Assembly (NCBI GenBank): GCA_950295325.1
Contig: OX485806.1
Coordinates: forward strand, 58,587,169-58,651,168
Reading direction: 5' to 3'
Source of the DNA: Polytrichum commune
Lineage: Eukaryota; Streptophyta; Polytrichopsida; Polytrichales; Polytrichaceae
DNA length: 64,000 bases
Made by a program: the position numbers and the translations under genes. The notes below the pieces were generated by a model that was given only the letters and a program-made list of their open reading frames with translations, made no database searches and was not told the origin of the DNA. This document shows, piece after piece, positions 33,501 through 46,667 of this stretch (positions are counted from its first letter, which is position 1; each line of letters starts with the position of its first letter).

Positions 33501-34900
33501 GTGGAGATCTCTTGATTTGTTTCACCAGTTATAATTTTTTTGTCTCTTGTATAAATTGTCATTTTTTTTTAAAATTATTTTTGTAAGAGCCTAACAACGC
33601 ATCTTTTAGTAATTATTTGTCTTCCAAAATTTCTAAATTCTCTTCCTAAAATTTATCATGTTCTTCATTTAATTGATGAAATAATATATCCTATACTCCA
33701 CCTTCTTTTTTTTCACTCCTATTTCTAGTATGTTGGTTTTTTTTCACTAAGTTTCAAGGCAATGTTGTTCTCCCACATGATGGATTTGTTGTCTTTTGAC
33801 TTGTTTATTGCTGATACATCTCATCTCTTTCTTTTCTATGTTTTTCAAATTTTTTTCATCAGTTTCAAAATTCACGCCATGTTGCACTTGTTGTACATGC
33901 CTTCTTATGGTTTTTCCTTCTTTCTTTGAGGATGGTGATTTACATCTTTGTACATTAACACTAGTAGATTTCGATAGTACAAATGATTCCTAGGCCAACT
34001 TCCCCGCATTGTCACCTCGACGCGCGTTACTCATCATTTGTTTGTTGTGTACTTGGAATGCTTAATCTAATCTGATTACAGTTAACGTGGCCAATGAATA
34101 ATTATCATTTTCCTGAATTTTTTTATACCTCCATATCATGGCCCCATGATTTTTTTTGAAGTACAAGTTATAGAGTAGGCTCGTAGTGCAATCCGCGGTG
34201 TTAAGTGGCCCTTTGATCCAATACTCATATTTTGTCTATTATCTCAAAGTTCAGAAACTATCTTGATTTGTAACTCTTCCGATAATTCTAAAATACTCTT
34301 CTCCATTTTTAATCTATATTTAAATCCTACAATTCACTCCTTGAATTGTTGCCACAATATTTCTTCATAAACTTTGTTCATTGACACTATCATTTATAAG
34401 AATTTATAGGTGTTTTGACATGTTCTTTAAGTGTGAGTTTCTTTGTTGTACTTGAAAAATTCCTAGAGCCAATGATCCGCCTCTTTGGTGATCACAATCT
34501 AATATTCATAATCAAATGTATTAATAAACCCTTCAAGTTTGATTCTTTAACCGTCCATTGGATCTCTTGATTTTGTCAAGATATAATCTTTGGTCTTATG
34601 AAACACTTTCTATCTATTGATTTTCTATTCATTACTCATAGTACTCTCTCCACGATCATTCCAAATTAAGTTTCATCATTTCCTTGGCACATAGGTATCA
34701 TTATCTCTTTGTAGTATAGGTAGTAAAGGAATCCTTCTAGGTTGTAGTGATATCCACTTTGTTTTGTTGTTCCTGGCATGCGCTCTCACAAAGTATATTT
34801 TCCTTCATTCCACACCTTAGCAGTTGTAATATGCTTGTAGCTCTTCCAATATTTCATTTAGTTTCCATTCAAACTTTGATTTATAGGTAAAACTAATATT
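33501..34900 (-). pseudogene. G2 pre-gag region
   Basis: This stretch matches, in order, 50400-51900 (same element family), for example the frames around GRLKN, SLALGIF and KSKFEWKLNEILEELQA. No domain is recognised and it is full of stops. The left limit near 34900 is where the similarity with the other copy fades. Confidence 0.5.
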
Positions 34901-35898
34901 TTTCCTTCAAATTATAATAAAAATTTAAAATAACAAGCCTCAAATTACAAGGACTAATGTAGCAAAAAACTAATGTGATTAAGCCCTAAATCCTAAACCT
35001 CTTACATGCATGTTACAAACATCTAAGAATTGGACTTACCCAACAAATTTAAACAACAACCTCTCCAAGTAGCTCAGGATTGTGAAATCCCATGAGGTAT
35101 TAGTGTGGTCATTAAGGAAATATAATAATAATTTAATCATCTCCAAACTCATTAATCACCAAATGGATCACATACACCTGGACAAAACATTAGGTTTACA
35201 ATATTAAGAATAAACTAATATATCAAATTATGACTAGGCTAGTTATTTGCTACAAGATCATTAAAAGAGGCAACATCTATAGTATCAACGAAATACAATT
35301 TTTTGTGGAATAAAAGACATAGTCACCATAGAAATTTTACAGTCCAAAGCAGTCCATTTTCAATTGCTATGGTCATGTTTAAATTCTAATTGACCAAGTG
35401 TCTTATTGAAGCATGCCAACATGACCATGTAAATGGGTAAGGTGATTTTTTTTGTAGATTTGAGTTGATATGTTTTGCAAATCAATGGCATGCATGCATG
35501 GTCACCATTTGTTCCCATTGGTCCAAACCCCTCTTGATTTTTTAAACCCATCCAATCCGCCATGTCCCATACTAATACTTGTAATACTTGTAGAATACTA
35601 AATCCTTGAGTCCCCCACGTCTATTGAAGTACAGTGGTAACTTTGGATGATTGTGTATTGCACTGCAAACAAAACCCCCACAAGCCGAATCAAGTCCAAG
35701 CATCATCATCATCATCAACGATGTCGCTATATAATCGTTGGCATTGTTAAAATAATTTGAATTTCAAACACGGGCAAGCTAGTCTTTTGACACAAAACGA
35801 TTTCCATTCAACCAAGATATCAGAATTGACTTGTAAATTGTGTGTCCTTTGTAAGTTACAAATGATAGTATGTTGGGTTACAAAGCTTGGGATGTCAC
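34901..35898. other. Low-complexity and intergenic DNA
   Basis: No gene is recognised. A minus-strand frame at 35563-35360 (DWMGLKNQEGFGPMGTNGDH) may be an exon-like fragment of the pseudogene to its right but shows no motif. A (CAT)n run is at 35700-35716. Confidence 0.35.
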
Positions 35899-36951
35899 CT
35901 AGAGCTCCATGGAATCTACCATATGTGCCACAATTTGGCAAGTTTTTTCTTCCAGCACATTCAAGTATTTCACTTTCTTTCCCTTGAAGTCACCTTCCAA
36001 TTCATCATAGTTGTTGAAAGTACTGTTGTCGAGCTCAATTTTGGTAGTTGAGGTTGCATCCAAAGCTTCAAATACAACCTTTGAATCCCCATCTTCACAA
36101 AGGATTGCATTTTGAGACTTCATATAAGCCATATGCTTGGAGACCCCGTGCTTAATGACCCATGGAGTAAAAAACCATTCATTTTTATGACATTGAACAG
36201 ATTGTGCCATATTGAGCACCATCAAAACATGGTTTGGGCTTCCAGCAACCCCCTTTTCAAGGTCAACACCACATCCTTGTCCAAGGCAACTGGGGTATAG
36301 TTTCCAAAGTCAACCATATTTTCATGTGTTTCCAACATGTGCAAATGCTCCTAAACATTCTCCATTTTATTATGTATCCTTTGACATTGTAGATTTTTTT
36401 CACTTTATTCCATTCTCAATAATCTATGTAATGTATTAGAAATTTCCATCAACTCTTGAAAATCGTACACACATTTCATTCCAACCACATCCCTAATCTT
36501 GGAAAAGAAAAACCTCGTAACTATCACTTCCAGTAAAGTGAAGTGGGACATGTAAATATGAATATTTATCACGGAAATAACATACAAACAACATCACAAT
36601 ATTACAAAAAAATTGGATATCAATAAAACACTGTTGACTGATAAAATTCTTGGCAACTTTGAAATTGCAAGCCAACCCCGGAAAAAAATAAAAATAAAAT
36701 AAAATTAGAAGACAACATTAAACATGACTGGAGATCCAAACGAGGAGATTAAAATATATCTATATAGTTAGCGCAAATCTCTAAATACTTTTCTATTCCA
36801 AGTGTTCATTCTTGATGCACCTCGAGTAATGAACAAAGATCTGTAAAACACTTCACACCTTACCTTGGCATAGGCGTTGGGCCAATGCCCAATTTTGGTA
36901 GTCTTTCCTTGTGATGTCTTTGAGCTTCAACTAGTGTTCATCTTGGCTCAA
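35899..36951 (-). pseudogene. Transposase-like gene, C-terminal exons, decayed
   Basis: Three minus-strand exons are collinear. 36951-36864 reads DEH, stop, LKLKDITRKDYQNWALAQRL and ends at a GTAAGG donor. About 36665-36410 reads NFISQQCFIDIQFFCNIVML, CYFRDKYSYLHVPLHFTGSD, then SDSYEVFFSKIRDVVGM after a frameshift. 36365-35899 reads NYTPVALDKDVVLTLKRGLL, then NEWFFTPWVIKHG and an acidic tail. GSDSxExFFSKI resembles the SxDxLExFFSxIR glutamate block of P-superfamily (THAP9-like) transposases; this is inference. The 5' side is cut by LTR-L2 at 36952. Confidence 0.45.
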
Positions 36952-38805
36952 TGTGGTGCTTTTGGGCCACTCCCTTCCGAAGAAGCCTAAAAGTATCACA
37001 ACAACCCTTTAGTGAAGGTGGCCTGCACTTGCAGGTGCCCAAGCTGAACCCGGATGATAGGTGTATAACGTGAGTACTTAGATTTTTGGAGGGGAATTAA
37101 ATATGCATTGTAGTACTTCTAGAGGTTGGACCTTAGTTTTTTTTTACTATTGTGGCTCTAAACTCCACTAATCAATTTCATATCTAGTTTAAATCTAACC
37201 TACAACCTATTCTAAGCACAGACGCACTAGCCTTGAAACCAAGACAATGCTAACTTGTGAATTGAGATGGCTTTTATACATACCAACTGGATGTGATTCA
37301 TACCACCTTTAGCTCAATGAACGGAATAACGATAATTTGATGGACCATTCAATTTATTCTTATTTCTTTACTTAGTTATATTTAATTTCCTAAGTGGGGG
37401 GACTTAGCCTAAGTCCCACCATTTACATAAATTCCTTCTTATTTAGTTAATTTTGTGTCCACATCCTACCTTACTACATTCATATATTAGGCATCACTTC
37501 TTAGCTCCGAACCTCTAAGGCCTCGTGCAAATCCTTTGAAGGTCGAGTGAGATCTCAAACCCTTTGGACTTCAACGGTCCGAAGGGTGGTGTCACCCTAC
37601 CGAATTAAGTTTCCGATTTGGGTCTTTTGCCAACAAGGGTTTACGATTTGTTTTATATGTTTTTAATTCTTAACTGTGTTTATATTGGATAGACCATAAA
37701 ATGCAACTTAATGGAATTAGGGTGACGAACAACCTATAGGTTCAACCTGTTACATAATCTTTATAAATTAGGGCCATTACTCCCAATCCACGCGGCCAAC
37801 AACATAATAATGGATTCGCGGGTCATTAATCCCACCTTTCCACCAACAACATTCAAAGTGGTCATGTCGGTGATTAATCCGACTTATCACATACGGAACT
37901 TGTTAATAAATAAAGCTACTACCACCAAACATACGAAGGGGCCCGAGAACAATGGAGTTGGGTATTCCCTTGGCAGTTAAGTGGTCAAACCACTTGACCT
38001 TATGAGATAGGTGAGTGGATTTAGGAATACATACATTGGCCGCGCTCCCTCCAACCCTAAATGAAAGGCTAGGCTTAGTTAGTTTACCTCAATTCTCCTC
38101 GGTTGATTGGGTTCAATGTAGGCCGAGCCGCTACCTCCTTCCTTGTAATTAGTTTGATTGTAAAGCTTACGTTAATTAATGATGAAAACATCATTTGTTT
38201 CTTTTGTAGTATAATTAATGCCTAAGCATAATAAATTTACTTAGTGCACGTAATTACCTTTCTAACGATCTAAAAATCACTTTAATCGGATAAAAAACAA
38301 AAATTATGAGGGTTGGAAGTGCGAGGTCGATTTAATCGATCCTTCCAATCCACCTATCCAACTTCCAACTTCAACAATTTATAGGAAATTCATTACTATT
38401 TGGATCTAGGATTTTCTTACACCATTAGAAAGCTATTAATAAGATCTAATTGAGAAAAAATATGGTATTAGCAAGTTAAGCCAAGGTAAATCCAACAGAC
38501 TCCCTGTAATATAGCAGTCAAGTAGGATATCTCAAAATATGGATCCCGCTTTCAAAAATCCATATTTAATTGATGTCTTACTTAAATCAAACTTTCTAAA
38601 CAACCTTGGAAAGCTAGAAAAAATATCTATTTGGAAAAATATAACTTTTGAAAATTAAAACATTTATTAGGCTACGAGGTCTGATCCAGCTGCTGATACC
38701 TAAAGGAACACCCTATTTTTTCTATTTCATATTTAAAAATTCATAATTAATTGCTATCTTAACCAAATAGCTATAGAAAATCTTTTGTTCTAAATGATCA
38801 ACTTA

Positions 38806-40426
38806 TGTCAGCCCTAAACTTCCACCCTTGTGCGTCGTAGTCCGGGTGAGAGCCTGAAGGTCACATATAATTATCTAATTCCATTTAGCTTCCAACACTC
38901 CAATAATTTAAATGTCAAACACACCACTTTTATTCAAAGGACACAAGGTGACAAGTATTTAGAAATACTCTTTCACTTTGTGAATGTCACTAACACTCTA
39001 CTTTACAAAATTTCAACTCCCCTTACTTAACTTTCACCCTTATAACATGAGTTGACCCCCTAATCTAAGTTACTTACCAACGGCCTTAGAGTACCACCAA
39101 TTCATGCAATTGGTCCACCCATGCCTGGTTTCTCCATCCTACTTAATGGCCTAATTCCTCCACTACCAACTTCCCATCCATCACACCGAAGCCTACCCGT
39201 ATGTCACTACTCTGTTCCCCTTATTCTAACCTTGACCTTCAATTCCAACAGCTACAACTCAGCTGGAAACCTTACCCAACAGTGCTGGAATAGCTCTTTG
39301 GACATGCAGCCCCTGTAAAGGCATTCCCCTGCCAATTCTCTCTTCGCCGCTTCTCTAGCTCCTCCGCCCTTCCTGTTGCCTCCTCAGCCCTATCCCGAGT
39401 TTTTGTCAATCGGCGAATCGAATCACACTCGGTTCAGGAGGATTCTCTGGACCGGGCCCAGATCCGACCTCATTTCGTGATTGGGGGTTGCTTTGAATTG
39501 GAAAATCACAGGCTGCATTAGTGAATGAGCGGCCTAGTGCTAGGTGCAGTGACCATCCTAGGATTCAATCATCCGCAAACCACAACATGAACACTGGAGT
39601 TCTGAGCAATGTCGCTTGTTGCTGCCGCTTCCCACCCTGTTTTGTTGTGACTGTCCTTGCAACAATTTATGTGCTCTCGTTTTCCGTGGCAGCTTCAAGC
39701 GGCATTCCAAGGTTGCAGCCTGTGAGAATGGAAGCCACAAAATCTGTAGTGAGAGCGGGTAAGACCCAACGTCCATCAGTGTGGTCCCGATTGAGCTTCA
39801 CGATGTGCCATATATAATCGGGGTAGAAAGAAAACGAAGGCAATGCCGCATTCCGGCACTCCAACCACATTCATTAAGAGGCGTCCTGATGTGATCTGTG
39901 CCAAATCTATCTCATTCATCCTCCCTTCTCTCCTTGTCTTCGCCTTCATCTATGTAGGTGAAATCCGGACCTCTTCGGCCACATCCTCCGATTCACCCCG
40001 TGGCGGCAGCAGCTAGGCATTTTCTGCTTCCTTCGCTAGCCATTCCCGACGCTTTCCCCTGTTTGCGCAAAAACTTCAGCAACAAAGAGAGAGAGAGCCA
40101 TTCTTCTTGCGGCTCTCTTAAACCCGTGGATCTCAACATTGTCCCCCTTGCCCAACCCTCCTAAAACGGACATTAACTCCGAAATCTACCCTCTTTTGAT
40201 CTAAGCATTGCAAAGCCCTTACATAGTTATTTCACTAATGTTTTAGTTTTTTCCCTTAATTACCAAGTCTCAATACTAACCCGGCTAAATTCACTTAACA
40301 CACAAAATACCTATTTTTAATTAAATTCAAACTACTATATCTTTTAACTACTCACACCACACCATTCTTTTCATTTTAAATTTTTTTAAAATTAATAAGA
40401 CATGTGGGCACAATCTTGGGCTCACA
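38806..40426 (+). mobile_element. Solo LTR, family E, copy E2, 1,621 bp
   Basis: Starts TGTCAGCCCTAAACTTCC and ends TGGGCTCACA. Flanks ACTTA (38801-38805) and ACTAA (40427-40431) agree at four of five bases. It is inserted in L2. The first 60 bp match E1. Confidence 0.75.
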
Positions 40427-41163
40427 ACTAAGCGTTTAGGCCATCGGCGGCTGAGATTTATAATACATGCATTCATACAATCTAACCTACCTCTACAAAA
40501 GAAAGGAAGAATTTTTTAAGTGTTAACAAACACACATTCTAATTAAGAGAGATAGTAGAGGATTTTCTCAAGCCTTGTTATTAGGCCATTGAGAAGGAAA
40601 AATAGAAGTTTTTTCCTAACTACATAGAAATAGGGTTTCGCCCAAGCCTTTACAAGAAGAGAAAATGTACAAAGTGAAAGGAGGGGGTTTTTCAACCCTC
40701 TGAAAAAAAAATTGGACACTTCCGCCACCAGCTTTATTATTTGAATCCTTCCCTAAAATTTAGGCTCGGGGGTTTTCTCGGTTGAGGTTGCCACCCTTTC
40801 GGCGAGGTGGCTCCGACGGGAAACCTTTAAAATATTTCTAAATTTTTGCCATCGAGTTGGCAAGGGGGCAAGTGGGCAAGTAGCCCCCTTGTAGTTTTTC
40901 TTTTTTCTTTAAAAATCTTTATGCCGATTTTGCCTTCTTATTTACTTAGCTAGCATCTACTAACTTAAATCTTAGCTAGTTGTTTTTATTAGCTAACATG
41001 TTTTTTCTACTTCGTTATTTTCTAGCTCTACTTAGTTTTCATTTTGACCAACCTTACCCTTCACTAGAATTTTATTTCTTCCGGTTGAAGGTCCGAAGTC
41101 CTCGGTAATTAACCTTCCTTCTTCTAGGCTAAATGCTAGATGAATTAATTTTCCCTAAATTCC

Positions 41164-43715
41164 TGTGAGCAAGAATCACCTCCCACTCTTAGTTGCGTCC
41201 TAATCCAAGTGGGGGAATCCTCCTCACATGACAAACTTCACCATACACACATGCAACTTCAAATCATTCAATGTGGAAGAAGTGGTGTGTATAACACCTT
41301 TTATTTTATATAAAAGATTACAAAACAACCCAGCATTGATAAACATTTGAGTTCCTAGCAAAGCACCTAAAGTGCTTGTGAAATTTCTAAGACCCTGAAC
41401 TCGTTGTTACCCTACTTCCCACCGTTCGTTGCTTGCCCACCTCCACCATTCCACATAGTTGTCAGGTACCAGACCCTACCATTGCCCCTCAAACCTAATC
41501 GGAGCCCTTCTTGCATGTCGTGTCATTCTTCCTGTGGGTGCAGCTCAAGCACATCCTCCCTCCCCCGTGCATTGGACCAACTCCCCTCTCAATCAATTAT
41601 TCTCCCTATACTTCTGGTGCCCGTTGAGGCCCTGCTTCTCCCCCACTCAAGAGGCAGTGATGACCGGCCTTCCCTTCCTGTGGTGCCACAACAACGTCGA
41701 TAGAACTGCCTTGATCTCGACCACGCCTCGAAAGGAAGCCCAAGTTTGCACCCCGCACTCACGACCTTGTCGTTGTCTCAATCCTTTAATTCATGTACCA
41801 TTTCCTCAGCACCCCGTAGATTCTCCCAAGTGCCTGGTGGTGCCTTCCACTTCCAGTGTCGTCTACAACCCCAACGTAACCTAACTCACCCACCCCTTCC
41901 CACTTACAAGTAATGACACAAGTGAGGCTATCTCAATGCACATGAATTGCACTTCCTCAGATAACTTTCCCCTACCTTTCCCTGTTTTCAAAATCTCATT
42001 GCAATTCGACTCAACAGTGTCAATCTCTCAATCTAACAAAAAAAAATCATTAGTCAACCCCCCTTTCGCCATCAACCGCGCACTAATGCCCTCCTCGCAC
42101 TCATTTATCCCATTTGTCGGTTGCCTCACATCCAAGGGTGAACATCGAATGTCATGTAGTTCTGATCACATTGCGAACGACGCCACAAGAGTTTCTCACA
42201 TTATGCTAGGACCAACGAGGATCACCCGGTATCACAGGGACTAATTCCTCTCTTCCCTTCCCTCAAGGTTTAAGGCTCGGGATAGAGATTGGCCCTTGAG
42301 CTGTATAGATTTCCCCTGGACTAGAAGACCAAGATGTTGTACTATTGCATTGACGACCCATGCCAACTGGAAAGCTTCATCGCTCAACCCACAACACCTA
42401 GACCCCCTACTACAATTCTTGCGATGACACCCAGCCCAACTCCTACTTGCTCACTATCTGCTTAGCCCAACCTTACCCTGTAAGTCGGGCTTCCTTCACG
42501 GCCCTGATTGCTCCTCAGTGGCGAGTTACAGAGAGGGAGGGGGACCTCCTGCGACTTTACCACTAGCATCCTCATGGGACCTATCTATTACCAGCCACAA
42601 GGAGGGTTAGATCAACTTCCTTGATAACAACGGTGCATCGCGCTGCGCCACTACTGGTGTCGTGTTGTTGCATAAGTTGCGAAGTCGTTCTGCAGCTGGT
42701 TGCAGGTTCCTCGCTCCCTCTCCGCAATGACTCGTCGTGTACTACACTCACATGGGGTGGCGCCTGGTCCGATCTTTTATTTCCATTCATTTTTCATGTA
42801 AGTCTCCCTAGATACCTTCCATATCTGCCTCTTTCGACCTGCTTTCTTATGTGTCCCTTTCCACCCACTTGATGAATTACCCAATGGTGCCTCCCATTGT
42901 GCTCGTCCTTTTCCCTGCAAGGGAATTGAAGCAGTACCCTCCGCACTAGATCCTTAGGTGTTCACTTCCACTTCCGGCTCTCGTTCCTCACAGTCTGCGA
43001 CGCAGTGCCAGGGCATCCTCCCCAGTGATCGAGGCCCAACCCACTCTTCGAGTTAACTTAGTGGCTTGATCTCCTAATCCTTGTCCTGGATTGCTCACCT
43101 TCCCACCGCCCTTGCATCCTTCCGGTCTCCTATGCCATCGTCGCCCCTATAGTGTCAAATCTATTATCCAGAATGGAGTATTCGTCATCCCATCCCTTCT
43201 CCATTTTTTCGCCCCTTTCCAATCTCAAGCTACTCTGATCTCAAGAAGTCTCAGGAAGTCTTCCCTACAACGGCACACCACACTTCTCGGTTTTGTTTTG
43301 TTCTTCTCGAGACAGCGCTTTCGCCACTCTCCCCCAGTCTCCCCCCTCTACCTTCTTGTTTCCTTGCATCATTCCCTAATGAGGCAGGGTTTTGCCTCCT
43401 CCCACTCTCCCCCCCCCTCTACTCACCTAATGAGCATCTTTTCCCATGCCTCCCGAGACCCCTCCAACTTTTCCCTTTTTTCTCGCAGTGCCCAGCATCT
43501 TTCGGGCTGCCCGAAGAAAAATACGGGTTTGGCCTCCCCCTTTGGCCTCTCCCCTTCTAAGACTCCCTCCTCCCACATACATTAATTGCTTTTGTGCCTT
43601 ATTATTTAGTTTCATCTCATTTTTAAGGTGGAGGTTGGCCTTCGTACTCCACTTTTCACCTTCCACTATTTATTTTATGGTTAATGAACATGTGGGACCA
43701 TCCCTAGGGCTCACA
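41164..43715 (+). mobile_element. E-like LTR insertion E3, 2,552 bp, TSD ATTCC
   Basis: Starts TGTGAGCAAGAATCACC and ends AGGGCTCACA with ATTCC on both sides (41159-41163, 43716-43720). It interrupts L2 about 80 bp from the L2 start. The 5' end resembles the E pattern (TTGCGTCCTAATCC against TGCGTCGTAGTCC). The inside is CT-rich; its long plus-strand frames are compositional. Confidence 0.75.
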
Positions 43716-43799
43716 ATTCCGTATCAATTATAAATTTTAATGTTAGCATCCTAACCAAAAGTGATCCCGCGGAGTGGTGGACCACTCTAGGGGTTCACA

Positions 43800-44329
43800 T
43801 ATGTCGGCCATCAGGGGAGCTGCTCATTTGAGCACTACGAACTCCAACTCTTGCTTGCACACCAATCCTGGGTAAACGGTCACCTGCATGCACACGATCA
43901 TTTGCACATACACTTTTATTTTGTTTATTATTATTATTATTATTATTTGCACTTTATCCTTTCAAAGATGTAAGGAAGAAAAAAAAAGATAATACTATAC
44001 TAAAGCCAAAACACATTTCAAAGCCGCCACACTCCCCCACCGGACTGGTTTTGTGTCTATCTAAGACACCCCCTCCGCCTTGTGGGAGCAACTTGGAGCT
44101 ATAGAAGAAAAAACTTTCAACCCACTTCCTTCCTTTTCGGAGAGAGTTCGGACTACAAGAGCAATTTCCAAGCGCTGAAGACAGAATGTCCCCCTACTAG
44201 TTCCCTTCAAACAATGATCACGGAGGGCCGAACTCTAACCTAGCATCTATTACAGGAATTGAAAACCCCCGCCTTTGCTTTGGGTTTAAAGGTATCACGT
44301 CGCATTTAATTTGCTAGTCGCACTTGTCA
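43800..44329. other. Unassigned DNA between L2 and the next gene remains
   Basis: No frame with recognisable domains. A (TTA)n microsatellite is at 43922-43947. TGTCGGCCATCAGGGG at 43803 is reminiscent of an E-family start but no end or duplication was found. Confidence 0.35.
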
Positions 44330-45545
44330 CACGCTATACAACTTGCACCGACCCCTGTGTTTGTTGTCCCATGCTATCCCATTTTTTATTTTTGTCTCAT
44401 CTTCAACTAAAATCACATGTACTGGTCTCACGATTTCATGAGTTATTTTTTCATTTTCATAAATCTCAACGACACTAGCAAAAACTTCATAATGTTCTTT
44501 GCCAATAAACCGAACAATTTTTTGTTGTATTATAGCTAGGTCTACAATAGTTTAAAGGAAAATATTGTTAGCGAGCTCATTTTCTGGCTTCAAGTTTTTT
44601 TTTGGTGGTTAGTCATCCTCATTTTTTCTTCCTCATTAATTGGACTAACCCCGAGTTCTTCCTCTCTTGGATTGTTCATTTTTCCTCGAGTGTGGCTATT
44701 AGCCCTATGGTATCCAAGGCGGTTATATGTTCAAGCAAGTTCCCATACCAATTGGTTGCCATCAGTAACTGGACCTTGAAACTATTCAATTTTTGCCTTA
44801 ATAACGGTTGTCTTGGGTCTTCATTGGGATCACCTTCATTTGCTCCCATATTTACATCTTGGTTTTGTGTGTTCATGGCTGATATTATAAAACTCCCCAC
44901 TACCTAGGTTCTTTCTGGTCAACATGTTCTTTCTGGTCAACAGTCATGTGGCATTGTGCTGCTAGCAATAAGGTTAAATATGGCACCATCATTGATATTG
45001 TTGCTATTCCCTTTCTGACCAAAACATTTGCCTATGTAGCAAGAGCATTTCAACCCTCATGTTATTGTATAACTCATTTTTCCAATTTGTTCCCTAGCCA
45101 TTGAAAGCACCTACCAAGTATTCCACAAAACTTAATGGTATTGTGTTTGAGTTTGTGCGAAGCAATAACAAATTGTTCAAGAGCCAAAGAGGTTTTTTGA
45201 ACTTAGTAATCCAAACTCATTGATCTTGATATATGCGGGTTTTTTTTTATCTCCTAATGAAGGAAATAACGTGGACAAACACACCTTGTCTGGCATTGGT
45301 GTAGTATTTTCATCCCTTTGATGTGGAGTAGGATACATTGATTGGATCTGCCGTCTCCAATCTCATTGAAAAACCTTGATTGTTTTCCCATTTAATCTTG
45401 ACTCATATGTGGTCCCTTCCAAATGCTCTATCGTTTTTGCCACCACCACTAGGTTGTTGTTGTCCCAAGCAACCACGAACAAAAACCGGTCTAATCCCAC
45501 TTGTTGCATGAGAACCTCTTCTTCCATCTCAAACTGATAATTCAC
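44330..45545 (-). pseudogene. Unrecognised minus-strand coding patches
   Basis: Three patches are open: 45545-45363 (QVGLDRFLFVVAWDNNNLVV), 44900-44676 (NEDPRQPLLRQKLNSFKVQL) and about 44560-44330 (QQKIVRFIGKEHYEVFASVV, ENEKITHEIVRPVHVILVED, NGIAWDNKHRG). By position they could be upstream exons of the transposase-like gene at 35899-36951, with LTR-L2 in between, or belong to gypsy G3. No domain is recognised and neither link is proven. Confidence 0.3.
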
Positions 45546-45839
45546 TGCACTAGCATTTAATCAATACTCTACTGATGAGGTTGCTCTTTGCCTCTTGCGT
45601 ATACCCTTCGTTATTTGGTTGTTCATTTTGATACCCCTACGAGGTCCACTTTTCTATGTTTTTTTTCTTCTTATAAAGCTCAAAGCCTCTGCTATATCAA
45701 AATCATTATCCACTCAACAATGCCTAGATTTTTGTGATGGTTCTTCAATCGCCTCATCTATATATTAGACCTTGCATAACTACTCAACTTTCTCTTGAGT
45801 ACACCTATCTCCACCTTATGAGTTGATGCCTTTTTTGTT

Positions 45840-46033
45840 GCTAGGTTGTCACTAGGTATTTAGCCACATATTGGGCAAGTTTTTTTTCTAAGCCCATTTA
45901 AGATTCAAGTTCTCTTGAATTATTTATCCGGATCCGGGTGGATCTTCGAAATTGCGATCATGACTATCTCAAAGAATTTTTTCACGATTTTATGTTTTAT
46001 TTATTTTACGTGTGATAAAATTTCAATTATTTT
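45840..46033 (-). pseudogene. Gypsy G3 gag fragment left of element H
   Basis: The minus strand reads MGLRKKLAQYVAKYLVTT, which aligns with 33180-33100 in G2. It continues, across element H, the gag that lies at 49962-50357. Confidence 0.55.
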
Positions 46034-46667
46034 TGTGGGAGCACACAAACACCAAAAGTTTCCGGATAGGCGTTTTTCAATGCCTAATCCGGTTTGTCCG
46101 GATGATCCGAGTATCGTCCAGGGATTTTGTGAAGTGTAGGATGTCAAGGACCCTCTTTTCCTGCTTGAAAATCGACCATCGGCCGGATCGGCTTTCCGGA
46201 TCCGGATGGTCTTTTGGAAGCCCTTGTTCCGGGACTTGTTTCGGGACCCTGCAGTCGGATCCGATCCGGGTTTCCTCTCCTTTGTCCTATCCGTACTTCT
46301 TGCTCATTCATTCCCTCTAGAGCTGCAACATTCTCCTAATAGTCCGTGCACTAAACAAATCATAATAGAGTGAGAACTAGAGCTTTATTGAGTGGGGAAC
46401 GACAAAATACAACAATGGAGAAGATAACCCTTCTCCTGCTCCTTATGCAACCTTAAGTAGAGACTGTAATCCCTAACTACGGGTGGCGGCCCAGTTGGCC
46501 GCCCAGAAAACCCTAGCAGCGAGAAATCCGGAAATTTGCCCTTTGCGGAATTTCCGGATCTCAATCCGTTTTTTGCGCTGACAAAAAAATTGAATTTACA
46601 GTTTTGCCAAAAATTCAAAAGTATCCTAAACCCTGCCTGCCTAATTTTGATCTACCTACAGCCGCAT

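Larger units (their letters stand above)
29825..34900 (-). pseudogene. Ty3/gypsy retrotransposon G2 (opposite strand to G1)
   Basis: Reading from 34900 down: a pre-gag/gag region, a nucleocapsid-type RG/RY-rich segment, a run of integrase zinc-finger segments, and an integrase core. Protease and reverse transcriptase were not found between gag and integrase, so the element is rearranged. The gag end matches G1, which shows that the two belong to one family. Confidence 0.65.
36952..43799 (-). mobile_element. LTR-L, copy L2 (minus strand), carrying two E-family LTRs
   Basis: On the minus strand it starts TGTGAACCCCTAGAG (43799) and ends CCCAAAAGCACCACA (36952). Taking out the two E insertions leaves about 2.67 kb that aligns with L1 at 6372-9203. 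The pentamers outside (CTCAA at 36947-36951, TATGT at 43800-43804) do not match, so it may not be a simple solo LTR, or one flank was rearranged. Confidence 0.65.

Noticed and set aside
41404-43733. Several long plus-strand frames (up to 164 codons) rich in Pro, Ser and Leu
   Set aside because: They lie inside the CT-rich E3 LTR, overlap in different frames and show no domain. E1 gives the same effect at 20190-20980.
6372-43799. L1 and L2 in inverted orientation as the ends of one 37-kb foldback element
   Set aside because: L1 has its own target duplication within an exon, so the two are independent insertions.
43803-44329. A fourth E-family LTR starting TGTCGGCC
   Set aside because: Neither a matching 3' end nor a target duplication could be found.
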